Shown piece after piece: positions 1 through 7,064 of a stretch of 12,840 nucleotides of DNA (position 1 is its first letter; every line of letters begins with the position of its first letter). Source of the DNA: Burkholderiales bacterium (GTDB lineage: Bacteria; Pseudomonadota; Gammaproteobacteria; Burkholderiales; Thiobacillaceae); assembly GCA_005793645.1 (NCBI GenBank), contig SXRG01000116.1, forward strand, positions 1 to 12,840. The letters are read 5' to 3'. A model generated the notes under the pieces. It saw only the letters and a program-made list of their open reading frames with translations, was not told the DNA's origin and ran no database searches. A program made the translations under genes and the position numbers.

Positions 1-145
1 GTTTTGCGTGGCCTGCCAGAAGACCTGGCCGCCATCACCGAACGCCTTTCACGCCCAGTCTAAAGGACGCTTCTATACATTTGAAATCCTGAGCCAGACA
101 ATACGCGAGCAAAAAACCGTGACGCTGCATCTGGTTAATATGTAA
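1..145 (+). other. 3' end of an unidentified plus-strand gene (reading frame unresolved)
   Basis: Two plus-strand frames are open from the left edge. Frame 1 (1-63) reads as 20 codons ending LAAITERLSRPV and a TAA stop. Frame 2 (2-145) reads as 47 codons with no internal start usable before the edge, ending TVTLHLVNM and TAA. Both look protein-like, frame 1 in its first part and frame 2 after about position 62, so either one is the true C-terminus or a frameshift near 45-65 joins them. No family is recognised. The fragment converges on pdxJ, whose stop lies at 214-216. Confidence is moderate that a gene ends here and low as to which frame is right. Confidence 0.4.
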
Positions 146-213
146 AGAATGATTTTTATGGACAACGCAGCATGGCGGCGGAGCTTGAGTTTATGGAAGC
201 ATCCTAAATAGAC
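146..213. other. Convergent spacer between left-edge gene and pdxJ
   Basis: This short spacer separates the plus-strand gene end from the minus-strand pdxJ stop. I see no strong stem-loop with a T-tract on either strand, only a weak 4-base-pair GCTT/AAGC possibility around 183-200. No acpS start is visible on the minus strand immediately after pdxJ. Confidence 0.5.
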
Positions 214-948
214 CTAAGCAGCCAGAATCAACCGCTTCATCTCATTAACGGCGGGCGTCCAGCCGGTAAAGATGGACTGAGCCACGATGGCGTGACCGAT
301 ATTGAGCTCCTCAACCCCAGGGATAGCGGCAACCGACTGGACATTCTGATAGTGCAGGCCATGCCCCGCATTGACCTGCAAGCCCAAGTCCAGGCCCCGC
401 GCTACCGCCTGCCGAATCCGCTCCAACTCTTCTGCGACCGATATCCCTTCGGCCTCGGCAAAACGCCCCGTATGGATTTCCACTACGGGCGCCCCGACCG
501 CACGCGCGGCCTCCAGTTGCCGCGCCTCGGCATCAATAAATAAAGAAACCCGGATCCCGGCCGCCCCCAGACGCTGGCACGCATCGAGCAAACGGTCTCT
601 CTGACCCACCACATCAAGTCCACCTTCCGTAGTCAGTTCCTGACGGCGTTCCGGAACCAGACACACATCCTGAGGCCGCACCTTGAGGGCAATGCCGATC
701 ATCTCCTCGGTGACGGCCATCTCCAGATTCATGCGCGTCTTCAACAAGGGTCGCAAGGCAAACACATCGGCATCCTGAATATGGCGCCTATCCTCACGCA
801 AATGCAGAGTGATCAGGTCAGCACCCGCTGCCTCAGCCAGCAAGGCTGCCTCAATGGGGCTGGGGTAAGGCGTGCCTCGGGCTTGGCGCAAGGTGGCCAC
901 ATGGTCGATATTGACGCCGAGTTTTCGGTTTGAACAGGATGGATTCAT
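214..948 (-). CDS. pdxJ: Pyridoxine 5'-phosphate synthase
   Basis: PdxJ condenses 1-deoxy-D-xylulose 5-phosphate with 3-amino-2-oxopropyl phosphate to make pyridoxine 5'-phosphate, the ring-closing step of the DXP-dependent vitamin B6 pathway. The enzyme is a cytosolic TIM barrel. The 244-residue product has the family length and the conserved N-terminal LGVNIDHVATLRQARG. The LHLREDRRHI loop carries His49, NLEMA carries Glu76, and VNAGHGLHY carries His196; these correspond to the catalytic His/Glu/His set known from the E. coli enzyme. The start ATG overlaps the recO stop as ATGA, so translation is probably coupled to recO. It is the last gene of the minus-strand block. In many relatives acpS follows, but nothing resembling it is visible in the remaining bases of this window. 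Confidence 0.97.
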   Translation of the reverse strand: MNPSCSNRKLGVNIDHVATLRQARGTPYPSPIEAALLAEAAGADLITLHLREDRRHIQDADVFALRPLLKTRMNLEMAVTEEMIGIALKVRPQDVCLVPERRQELTTEGGLDVVGQRDRLLDACQRLGAAGIRVSLFIDAEARQLEAARAVGAPVVEIHTGRFAEAEGISVAEELERIRQAVARGLDLGLQVNAGHGLHYQNVQSVAAIPGVEELNIGHAIVAQSIFTGWTPAVNEMKRLILAA

Positions 949-1673
949 GGGTTTAGGGTGTTGAAATCAATGAGAAGTTGTCGGGTGTGGAGTTGCCCCG
1001 CACCGAGATGATGGCCGATCAGGGCCCGCATGAGGAATTTGCTGCCTTGCAATACCGCCGGGTGCGACCAGTCGCCGGCCACCATGGCCTGTAGCATTGC
1101 ACCAGAATACACCCCGGAATGAGCGCCACCATCAGCCTCCTTGGCAACCTCCACCAACCCGGTTTCGGGATGCCAACGATAACGCCCCTCGGCCTCAATA
1201 GACTCCCCCGCTGCAGTTTGATGCAGGGGCTCGGCGTAGCCCATCTCTTCAAGCAAGACAAGTTCGAAGCGGCGCAGGCAGCGCTCCGCCACCTCCCCCA
1301 TCGCCAAGGCGTGCAGGGTCGCGCCATAGGCATCAAACAAGGTCGCGTGGGCATCTTCGGGCGGCAATAACCGAAGTAGCAATTCATTGAGGTAGAAGCC
1401 GCAGATCAGGGCACCCCCAGCGAGATCGCGCAGCCCCCCCTGCCACTCGGCCGCGTGCAAGGTTCGTACCGCCCCTTTGCCAAACCAAGACAGCGCAAGG
1501 GGCTGGAAGGCCAGCAAACGCGCCCGCAACGACGAGAGCGGCCGACGACCGCCGCGCGCCACCAAGCTCAGGCGACCATGCTCCCGGCTAAATACATCCA
1601 CCAAAAGGCTGGTCTCACGATAAGGCCGCGTATGCAGAACCCAGCTCTCGGCCTGATCAATCTGATTGGCCAT
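945..1673 (-). CDS. recO: DNA repair protein RecO
   Basis: RecO is a RecFOR-pathway mediator that binds single-stranded DNA and RecR, helps RecA displace SSB, and anneals complementary strands. The 242-residue product has the length of the E. coli protein. Its N-terminal OB-fold segment includes WVLHTRPYRETSLLVDVFSR and GGRRPLSSLRARLLAFQPL, followed by the helical domain with GFYLNELLLRLLPPED. I see no Cys4 zinc motif of the kind found in some RecO proteins. The start lies 7 bases after the era stop and has no obvious Shine-Dalgarno sequence, which suggests reinitiation or coupling from era. The stop overlaps the pdxJ start by 4 bases. The neighbours era and pdxJ are the usual ones in proteobacteria. 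Confidence 0.95.
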   Translation of the reverse strand: MANQIDQAESWVLHTRPYRETSLLVDVFSREHGRLSLVARGGRRPLSSLRARLLAFQPLALSWFGKGAVRTLHAAEWQGGLRDLAGGALICGFYLNELLLRLLPPEDAHATLFDAYGATLHALAMGEVAERCLRRFELVLLEEMGYAEPLHQTAAGESIEAEGRYRWHPETGLVEVAKEADGGAHSGVYSGAMLQAMVAGDWSHPAVLQGSKFLMRALIGHHLGAGQLHTRQLLIDFNTLNP

Positions 1674-1680
1674 GAGTAGC

Positions 1681-2559
1681 TTATTCGTGTCCCAAACGCT
1701 TGAGCATGGCGGTGCTGTCCATCCAGCCGGTCTTCACCTTGATCCAGCATGTCAGGTGAACCTTAGCCTCGAACAGTCGCTCCATGTCCTGACGCGACTC
1801 ACTGGCAATACGCTTCATCCGCTCACCGCCCGCCCCCAGTATGATGGGTTTGTGCACCTCGCGATCAACCAAAATCACCACCCCGATGCGCCGCATCCCG
1901 GAAGGCTCCTGCGTGAACTGTTCGATCTCCACCGCCGTGCCGTAGGGGATCTCATCACCCGTGAGGCGAAAGACCTTTTCCCGAACGATCTCAGATGCGA
2001 GGAAGCGCTCACTTCGATCCGTGATCGCATCTTCATCGAACATCGCTTCACCCTCCGGCAGGTAGGGTCTGATGATAGACAGGAGGCGTTCAGCGTCACT
2101 GGCCGTCTGCGCCGACAACGGCACCAGCTCGGCAAAGGGGAATCGCCCCGCCAGGGCCTGCAATTCCGGCAGCAACCGGGCCTTGTCAGCCACGAGATCC
2201 ACCTTGTTAATGATGGCAATGACCGGGCGAGAGGATGGCAACAAGCTCAGCACCTGCATGTCCGCCGGAGTAAAGCGACCCGCTTCCAGCACCAGGACAA
2301 CCACATCCACCTCAGCCAAGGCTTGCTGCACGGCACGATTCATCGTGCTGTTCAACTGACTCTTGTGCCGAGTCTGATAACCTGGCGTATCAACGAACAC
2401 GAACTGAGTATCGACCTCGGTACGCACACCGAGAATGCGATGACGCGTCGTCTGCGGCTTATCCGCCGTGATGCTGATCTTGACCCCAACCAAAGAATTG
2501 ACCAGGGTCGACTTGCCCACATTGGGTCGCCCGACGATGGCGATAAGTCCTGTCTTCAT
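1681..2559 (-). CDS. era: GTPase Era
   Basis: Era is an essential GTPase that binds the 3' end of 16S rRNA and assists maturation of the 30S subunit. The product is 292 residues. The GTPase domain shows G1 GRPNVGKST at 10-18, the switch segment KPQTTRHRILG at 34-44, G3 DTPG at 57-60, G4 NKVD at 118-121 and G5 SAQ at 149-151. The C-terminal KH domain contains VDREVHKPIILGAGGERMKR with its GxxG loop at 242-245. The open frame extends 34 codons further upstream inside rnc, but ATG at 2559 is chosen because the family begins just before the G1 loop and a GAGGGG ribosome binding site lies 6 bases upstream. Its place between rnc and recO fits linked 16S processing and assembly. Confidence 0.97.
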   Translation of the reverse strand: MKTGLIAIVGRPNVGKSTLVNSLVGVKISITADKPQTTRHRILGVRTEVDTQFVFVDTPGYQTRHKSQLNSTMNRAVQQALAEVDVVVLVLEAGRFTPADMQVLSLLPSSRPVIAIINKVDLVADKARLLPELQALAGRFPFAELVPLSAQTASDAERLLSIIRPYLPEGEAMFDEDAITDRSERFLASEIVREKVFRLTGDEIPYGTAVEIEQFTQEPSGMRRIGVVILVDREVHKPIILGAGGERMKRIASESRQDMERLFEAKVHLTCWIKVKTGWMDSTAMLKRLGHE

Positions 2560-2565
2560 CTGCGG

Positions 2566-2571
2566 CCCCTC
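2566..2571 (-). promoter_or_regulatory. Ribosome binding site of era
   Basis: GAGGGG on the minus strand, 6 bases before the era ATG, overlaps the TGA stop of rnc. It decides the start of era and suggests that ribosomes finishing rnc pass directly to era. Confidence 0.75.
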
Positions 2572-3250
2572 ACATCTTTGATTCCACGGCCTCACACGCC
2601 GCCTCGGCTGCGGCTTGTTCTGCCGCCTTGCGGCTGGCACCCCGGCCTTCAGTCCGCACATTCAGCGCCACGACGCGACACTCCACCACAAAGGTCTGCG
2701 CGTGCGCCTGGCCCTGAGTATCACGCAAGGCATAGACAGGCAGCCCCAGGCGCCGTCCCTGCAACCATTCCTGCAAGCGGGTCTTGGGGTCCTTGCCCTG
2801 TTGTTCCGGATCAATAAGGGCCAGCCGCGCCGCAAACAGGCGGGAAATAACCCCGCGCACCGCCTCAAATCCCCCGTCCAACAAAATAGCACCAAACACC
2901 GACTCCACGGCATCGGCCAAGATCGAGGGCCGTTCCTTGCCACCACTGCGCATCTCGCCCTCGCCCAAACGCAGCCGTTCTCCCAGTCGCAGTTCGATGG
3001 CAATCTCAAACAAGGGCTGCTGGCTGACCAGATTGGCCCGCAGGCGCGACAGGCGACCTTCCTTGATCTGTGGAAAACGCTCATACAGCAGGAGGCCGAT
3101 GCACAGGTTGAGCACCCCATCACCGAGAAACTCGAGCCGTTCGTTGTTGCTAGCCGCAAAACTGCGGTGGGTCAGGGCATCAACCAGGATTTGAGGCGAC
3201 TGAAAATGGTAGCCCAGCCGTTCCTGCAGTCGGGATAAAGGATCAGACAT
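2570..3250 (-). CDS. rnc: Ribonuclease III
   Basis: RNase III cleaves double-stranded RNA, releasing 16S and 23S rRNA precursors and processing some mRNAs. The product is 226 residues, the usual length. The endonuclease domain carries the signature NERLEFLGDGVLNL, with the usual final Ser of LGDS replaced by Gly. The second metal-binding acid lies in ILADAVESVFGAI. The C-terminal double-stranded RNA-binding domain follows DPKTRLQEWLQGRRLGLPVY and ends with GASRKAAEQAAAEAA. The chosen start ATG at 3250 gives MSDPLSRLQERLGYHF, matching the family N-terminus; a TTG 12 codons upstream is less likely. The start lies inside the end of lepB, an 8-base overlap, and has no strong Shine-Dalgarno sequence, so coupling to lepB is likely. 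Confidence 0.96.
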   Translation of the reverse strand: MSDPLSRLQERLGYHFQSPQILVDALTHRSFAASNNERLEFLGDGVLNLCIGLLLYERFPQIKEGRLSRLRANLVSQQPLFEIAIELRLGERLRLGEGEMRSGGKERPSILADAVESVFGAILLDGGFEAVRGVISRLFAARLALIDPEQQGKDPKTRLQEWLQGRRLGLPVYALRDTQGQAHAQTFVVECRVVALNVRTEGRGASRKAAEQAAAEAACEAVESKM

Positions 3251-4100
3251 CCGTAATAAACCGGCCAATCCGTTTGGGGGCATCAAGGTTTTTCAGTGCC
3301 GTGGTGAGGTCATCGAAATTCCACCAAATAAAGAAGGCCCGCCCCACGATGTTTTTATCGGGGACAAAACCCCAATAGCGGGAATCGTTGCTGGCATCAC
3401 GGGTGTCGCCCATCATAAAATAGTGGCCGGGTGGCACGACACAGCGAAAGCCGGCATCTTCATAACGACAATCGTCGCGAAAGGCAAAATCACCCTGGAC
3501 CTGATGTTCGATCACGGGTGGCATGCTCGGCAACACCAGGCTGGTATGCACGCCTGCATCAAGGGTCTCACGATACTGCTGGCCACGCACCCAGTTAAGC
3601 CCACCCGCCTCATAACCATACTCACCCGCCGGGGCACGGGCGACCGGGCGACCATTGATGATCAAGCGCTTGTCAGCACGGTACTCGATCGTATCACCCG
3701 GTATACCAACTACCCGCTTGATGTAGTCGAGCCGCGTATCCTGTGGAAAACGAAAAACCATGACATCACCCCGCTGCGGCGTGCCGAGCGAGAGGATCTT
3801 CTGGTTAATCACGGGCAGGCGGATACCGTATTCATACTTGTTGACGAGAATGAAGTCGCCGATCTGCAAGGTCGGGATCATCGATCCGGAAGGAATCTTG
3901 AACGGCTCAACCAGGAAGGAGCGCAGTAGAAAAACCGCCAGGATGACCGGGAAGAAACTGCGTGCGTATTCCACCAGAAGGGGGATCTTGGCCCCCTCGG
4001 CACGCCGCAAGGCCGGCCGGTAGCGTTGGATCAAGTGATCAACCAACCAAACGCCCCCCGTCACAAGGGTCGCGGTGAACAGGATCAGGGCAAAATTCAT
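3243..4100 (-). CDS. lepB: Signal peptidase I
   Basis: LepB is the inner-membrane leader peptidase that removes signal peptides from exported proteins. The product is 285 residues. There are two N-terminal membrane segments, about 3-22 and 49-65, separated by a short basic cytoplasmic loop. The catalytic domain follows: nucleophile Ser73 in KIPSGSMIPTL, the general-base Lys128 in DYIKRVVGIPGD, and the box E motif GDTRDASNDSRYWGFVP at 231-247. Cys211 and Cys220 may form the periplasmic disulfide known in the E. coli enzyme. The open frame runs 45 codons further into lepA, but ATG 4100 is preceded 5 bases away by GGAGG. In many beta- and gammaproteobacteria a DUF4845 gene lies between lepB and rnc; it is absent here because the two genes overlap. 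Confidence 0.96.
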   Translation of the reverse strand: MNFALILFTATLVTGGVWLVDHLIQRYRPALRRAEGAKIPLLVEYARSFFPVILAVFLLRSFLVEPFKIPSGSMIPTLQIGDFILVNKYEYGIRLPVINQKILSLGTPQRGDVMVFRFPQDTRLDYIKRVVGIPGDTIEYRADKRLIINGRPVARAPAGEYGYEAGGLNWVRGQQYRETLDAGVHTSLVLPSMPPVIEHQVQGDFAFRDDCRYEDAGFRCVVPPGHYFMMGDTRDASNDSRYWGFVPDKNIVGRAFFIWWNFDDLTTALKNLDAPKRIGRFITDV

Positions 4101-4105
4101 GTCCG

Positions 4106-4110
4106 CCTCC
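4106..4110 (-). promoter_or_regulatory. Ribosome binding site of lepB
   Basis: GGAGG on the minus strand lies 5 bases before the lepB ATG. It sets the start of lepB well downstream of the start of the open frame. Confidence 0.75.
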
Positions 4111-4176
4111 GCCAGGCCACCGCAGAAGAAACAATCCCCCCCATTGGAAGGAGCGAACACAGTACATGGGAAGGTC

Positions 4177-5973
4177 TCATTTCCCATCTCCAATCTGCAG
4201 GATGGCCAGGAAGGCCTCCTGCGGAATCTCAACATTACCCACCTGTGTCATGCGTTGTTTGCCTTCTTGCTGCTTTTCAAGCAGCTTTTGCTTGCGGCTG
4301 AGATCGCCGCCGTAGCACTTGGCCAGCACATTCTTGCGCAGCGCCTTAACCGTCTCGCGGGCAATGATGTGCGCACCAATGGCGGCCTGTACCGCGATGT
4401 CGAACATCTGGCGCGGGATCAATTGACGCATCTTGGCCACCAGTTCACGGCCTCGGTATTGCGCGGTCGAACGATGCACGATTAGCGACAGGGCATCCAC
4501 CTTTTCACTGTTGACGAGGACATCCAGCTTGACCAGATCGTCCGCCCGGAATTCCTTGAATTCGTAATCCAGTGAAGCATAGCCACGCGAGGTTGACTTA
4601 AGCCGGTCAAAGAAGTCCATGACCACCTCATTGAGCGGCAGCTCATATTTCAGCATCACCTGACGCCCCATGTAACGCATGTCCACCTGGTTACCGCGCT
4701 TCTGGTTACATAGCGTCATCACATTCCCCAGGTATTCCTCCGGAACCAGAATAGTGGCGGTGATGATCGGCTCACGCACCTCCTCGATCTTGGACGGATC
4801 AGGCAGGCGGGCCGGGTTTTCTACCTCGACCAGAGTGCCGTCCTTCATCACCACCTCATACTCGACCGATGGGGCCGTGGTAATCAGGCTCTGGTTGTAC
4901 TCCCGCTCCAGTCGTTCCTGGACGATATCCATATGCAGCAGACCGAGAAATCCGCAGCGAAAACCAAAGCCCAGGGCCTGCGAGGTCTCCGGCTCGAAAT
5001 GCAGGGCCGCATCATTGAGCTGCAACTTGATCAAGGCATCGCGCAGGCTGTCATATTCGTGCGAATCGACCGGATAGAGACCCGCAAAGACCTGCGACTG
5101 CGCCTCTTTGAATCCCGGCAATGCCTCGGCCGCCGGTTGACTCGCCAAGGTGACAGTATCACCCACCTTGGCGGCGCGCAGCTCCTTGATGCCCGCGATG
5201 ACAAAGCCCACCTCACCGGCAGACAGTTGCTCGCGTTGCACGGATTTTGGGGTAAAGACACCAACCTGTTCGCACAGGAACTCGGCGGAAGAGGCCATCA
5301 ATCGAATCTTTTGCTTCGGCTTCAGAACACCGTCCACCACACGCACCAGCATGACCACGCCCACATAATTGTCGAACCACGAGTCAATAACCAATGCCTT
5401 GAGAGGCGCATCAGGATCGCCCTTGGGTGGCGGTACGCGTGCCACCACTAATTCAAGCACCTCCTCAATTCCAAGACCCGTCTTGGCTGAGCAACGCACC
5501 GCATCGCTGGCATCGATGCCAACGATATCCTCAATCTCTTCTGCAATCCGATCCGGGTCGGCCGCCGGCAGGTCAATCTTGTTCAGCACCGGAAACACCT
5601 CAACCCCCAACTCCGTAGCGGTATAGCAATTCGCCACCGTCTGAGCCTCAACGCCCTGCGATGCGTCCACCACCAGCAAGGCCCCCTCGCAGGCCGACAG
5701 AGAACGAGAAACCTCGTACGAGAAATCCACATGTCCCGGGGTATCAATCAGATGCAGGTCGTAAGTCTTGCCGTCCCGTGCCTTGTAGCTCAGCGCGGCC
5801 GTCTGCGCCTTGATGGTAATGCCGCGCTCCTTTTCCAGATCCATGGAATCGAGAACCTGCGCATCCATCTCGCGCCGCTCCAATCCCCCGCAATATTCGA
5901 TCAGGCGATCGGCGAGCGTCGACTTGCCATGGTCAATGTGAGCGATGATGGAAAAGTTGCGAATGTGATTCAT
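4177..5973 (-). CDS. lepA: Elongation factor 4 (LepA), ribosome-associated GTPase
   Basis: LepA/EF4 is a translational GTPase related to EF-G, implicated in back-translocation of stalled ribosomes and in 30S assembly or initiation. The product is 598 residues, the expected length. The G domain has G1 AHIDHGKS at 11-18, the switch region RGITIKAQ, G3 DTPGHVDFSYE, G4 NKID and G5 CSAKTG. The EF-G-like domains II, III and V follow, and the LepA-specific C-terminal domain includes RKNVLAKCYGGDLSRKQKLL. ATG 5973 gives MNHIRNFSIIAHIDHGKST, matching the family; a TTG 13 codons upstream is unlikely. No good Shine-Dalgarno sequence is seen. A 76-base gap separates it from lepB, its usual partner, and 81 bases separate it from folB upstream. 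Confidence 0.98.
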   Translation of the reverse strand: MNHIRNFSIIAHIDHGKSTLADRLIEYCGGLERREMDAQVLDSMDLEKERGITIKAQTAALSYKARDGKTYDLHLIDTPGHVDFSYEVSRSLSACEGALLVVDASQGVEAQTVANCYTATELGVEVFPVLNKIDLPAADPDRIAEEIEDIVGIDASDAVRCSAKTGLGIEEVLELVVARVPPPKGDPDAPLKALVIDSWFDNYVGVVMLVRVVDGVLKPKQKIRLMASSAEFLCEQVGVFTPKSVQREQLSAGEVGFVIAGIKELRAAKVGDTVTLASQPAAEALPGFKEAQSQVFAGLYPVDSHEYDSLRDALIKLQLNDAALHFEPETSQALGFGFRCGFLGLLHMDIVQERLEREYNQSLITTAPSVEYEVVMKDGTLVEVENPARLPDPSKIEEVREPIITATILVPEEYLGNVMTLCNQKRGNQVDMRYMGRQVMLKYELPLNEVVMDFFDRLKSTSRGYASLDYEFKEFRADDLVKLDVLVNSEKVDALSLIVHRSTAQYRGRELVAKMRQLIPRQMFDIAVQAAIGAHIIARETVKALRKNVLAKCYGGDLSRKQKLLEKQQEGKQRMTQVGNVEIPQEAFLAILQIGDGK

Positions 5974-6011
5974 ATCAAGCGTGGACCGAGTGGGTGCTTC
6001 AAAACCGCGCA

Positions 6012-6017
6012 ATTCTA
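6012..6017 (-). promoter_or_regulatory. Candidate -10 element for lepA
   Basis: TAGAAT on the minus strand, preceded directly by TG, lies about 39 bases before the lepA ATG. It matches the sigma-70 -10 consensus at 5 of 6 positions. No convincing -35 is seen at 16-18 bases upstream. It would give lepA and the genes after it a start independent of folB. This is weak evidence on its own. Confidence 0.3.
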
Positions 6018-6054
6018 CACGAGGCCGTCTCTAATGCGCCCAGCATTGAAAGGG

Positions 6055-6411
6055 TCAAAACCGGCTACCGCGCTCGATAATGATGCCCAACTCCTTAACA
6101 TTACTCAGGATGGACAGTTTGCGCACCGTAATCCGCACCCAAGGGGCACCAAATTCACCACGCACGATCTCAGCAATATGCTCACCCAGGGTTTCGACCA
6201 AACGGAGGGGCTTATCGACCAGGCTCTCCTGGATACGCTGCGCCACCCGCCCATAATCAATGGTGTCGGCAATGGCATCGCTGTGACCCGCCTTATGATC
6301 ATACAGTCCGATCTCCAAATCGATAAGCACTGGTTGCGGTGCCTGCCGTTCCCATTCATAAAGGCCAATGGTGAGGTCGAGACGAAAATCGTGCAGGAAG
6401 AGGATATCCAT
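6055..6411 (-). CDS. folB: Dihydroneopterin aldolase
   Basis: FolB splits 7,8-dihydroneopterin into 6-hydroxymethyl-7,8-dihydropterin and glycolaldehyde in folate synthesis, and usually also epimerises to dihydromonapterin. The 118-residue product has the family length and the T-fold pattern: MDILFLHDF, TIGLYEWERQ, TIDYGRVAQRI, LVETLGEHIAE with the conserved Glu, WVRITVRK with the presumed catalytic Lys, and the terminal LGIIIERG. The Lys is usually followed by Pro-Gly-Ala; here it is followed by Leu-Ser-Ile, a mild departure. ATG 6411 matches the family start; an upstream TTG adds 8 unlikely residues. The gene is divergent from plsY across 48 bases and is probably the first gene of the minus-strand block. 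Confidence 0.93.
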   Translation of the reverse strand: MDILFLHDFRLDLTIGLYEWERQAPQPVLIDLEIGLYDHKAGHSDAIADTIDYGRVAQRIQESLVDKPLRLVETLGEHIAEIVRGEFGAPWVRITVRKLSILSNVKELGIIIERGSRF

Positions 6412-6447
6412 GGAATCAATACATAAGCGATGCAATCAAGGTCTGCT

Positions 6448-6453
6448 ATTCTA
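6448..6453 (-). promoter_or_regulatory. Candidate -10 element for folB in the folB/plsY divergent spacer
   Basis: TAGAAT on the minus strand, again preceded by TG, lies 36 bases before the folB ATG. The same place read on the plus strand gives TATTCT (6447-6452), too close to the plsY ATG for a usual leader. No clear -35 is visible. It resembles the candidate -10 before lepA. Low confidence. Confidence 0.28.
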
Positions 6454-6459
6454 CAGGCC

Positions 6460-7056
6460 ATGACGACGACCTTGCTGACACTGCTCGCAGCTTATCTGCT
6501 CGGCTCCCTTTCTGCAGCCGTATTGCTGTCGCGTGCCTTCAATCTACCTGATCCGCGCAGTTACGGCTCTGGCAACCCCGGCGCAACCAATGTACTACGC
6601 ACCGGGAACAAGAGGATTGCTGCCCTGACCCTCTTGGGTGACGGCCTCAAGGGCACGCTGGCGGTCTGGCTTGCCATGCTCGTGGGCACACAGATATCCA
6701 CTCCTGACTGGCTACCCGCGCTAGCCGGACTAGCGGCCTTCATCGGCCACCTCTGGCCCGTCTTCTTCGACTTCAAAGGTGGCAAGGGCGTCGCCACCGC
6801 CCTCGGCATTCTGCTCGCTCTCAACCCCTTACTCGGCCTGGCCTGCCTGCTAGCCTGGCTGACCGTGTTTGCCCTGACTCGTGTGTCGTCGCTCTCCGCC
6901 CTTGTCGCCTCGGCCGCAGTGCCCTTCTTTGCCGCTTGGCTGGACGAAGCGGGCCTGGGCGCACTCATCATCTTGGTTATCCTGATTTTTTGGCGGCATC
7001 GTACCAACATCCAGCGCCTCGTTCGAGGAGAGGAAGGCGGTTTCCGAAAACCTTAG
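6460..7056 (+). CDS. plsY: Glycerol-3-phosphate acyltransferase PlsY
   Basis: PlsY is an integral inner-membrane enzyme that transfers an acyl group from acyl-phosphate to glycerol 3-phosphate, the first acylation of phospholipid synthesis. The 198-residue product is very hydrophobic, with about five to seven membrane segments. The three family motifs are present: GSGNPGATNVLR at 36-47, FKGGKGVAT at 105-113, and the C-terminal WRHRTNIQRL at 178-187. ATG 6460 is preferred to the upstream ATG at 6430 because it leads directly into the first membrane segment, as in the family; only a weak AGG precedes it. It is divergent from folB and followed 8 bases later by an unrecognised membrane protein gene. 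Confidence 0.95.
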   Translation: MTTTLLTLLAAYLLGSLSAAVLLSRAFNLPDPRSYGSGNPGATNVLRTGNKRIAALTLLGDGLKGTLAVWLAMLVGTQISTPDWLPALAGLAAFIGHLWPVFFDFKGGKGVATALGILLALNPLLGLACLLAWLTVFALTRVSSLSALVASAAVPFFAAWLDEAGLGALIILVILIFWRHRTNIQRLVRGEEGGFRKP

Positions 7057-7060
7057 GGGG
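7055..7060 (+). promoter_or_regulatory. Ribosome binding site of the membrane protein gene
   Basis: AGGGGG lies 4 bases before ATG 7065 and overlaps the plsY TAG stop. It fixes the start of the next gene and indicates translational coupling with plsY. Confidence 0.65.
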
Positions 7061-7064
7061 CATC

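Noticed and set aside
2560..2661. An N-terminally extended Era starting inside rnc
   Set aside because: The extra 34 residues have no counterpart in the family and a good ribosome binding site precedes the shorter start.
1666..2817. A 383-codon plus-strand open frame opposite era and rnc
   Set aside because: It lies antisense to two well-supported genes, its translation is rich in His, Arg, Gln and Pro with no family resemblance, and such shadows are common in GC-rich DNA.
4097..4144. A 15-codon minus-strand ORF ending in an ATGA overlap with lepB, possibly a leader peptide
   Set aside because: It has no ribosome binding site of its own, and the GGAGG inside it is well placed for lepB. The overlap is probably chance.
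4101..4235. An N-terminally extended LepB overlapping the end of lepA
   Set aside because: The first 45 residues are unlike signal peptidase N-termini, and the GGAGG site marks ATG 4100.
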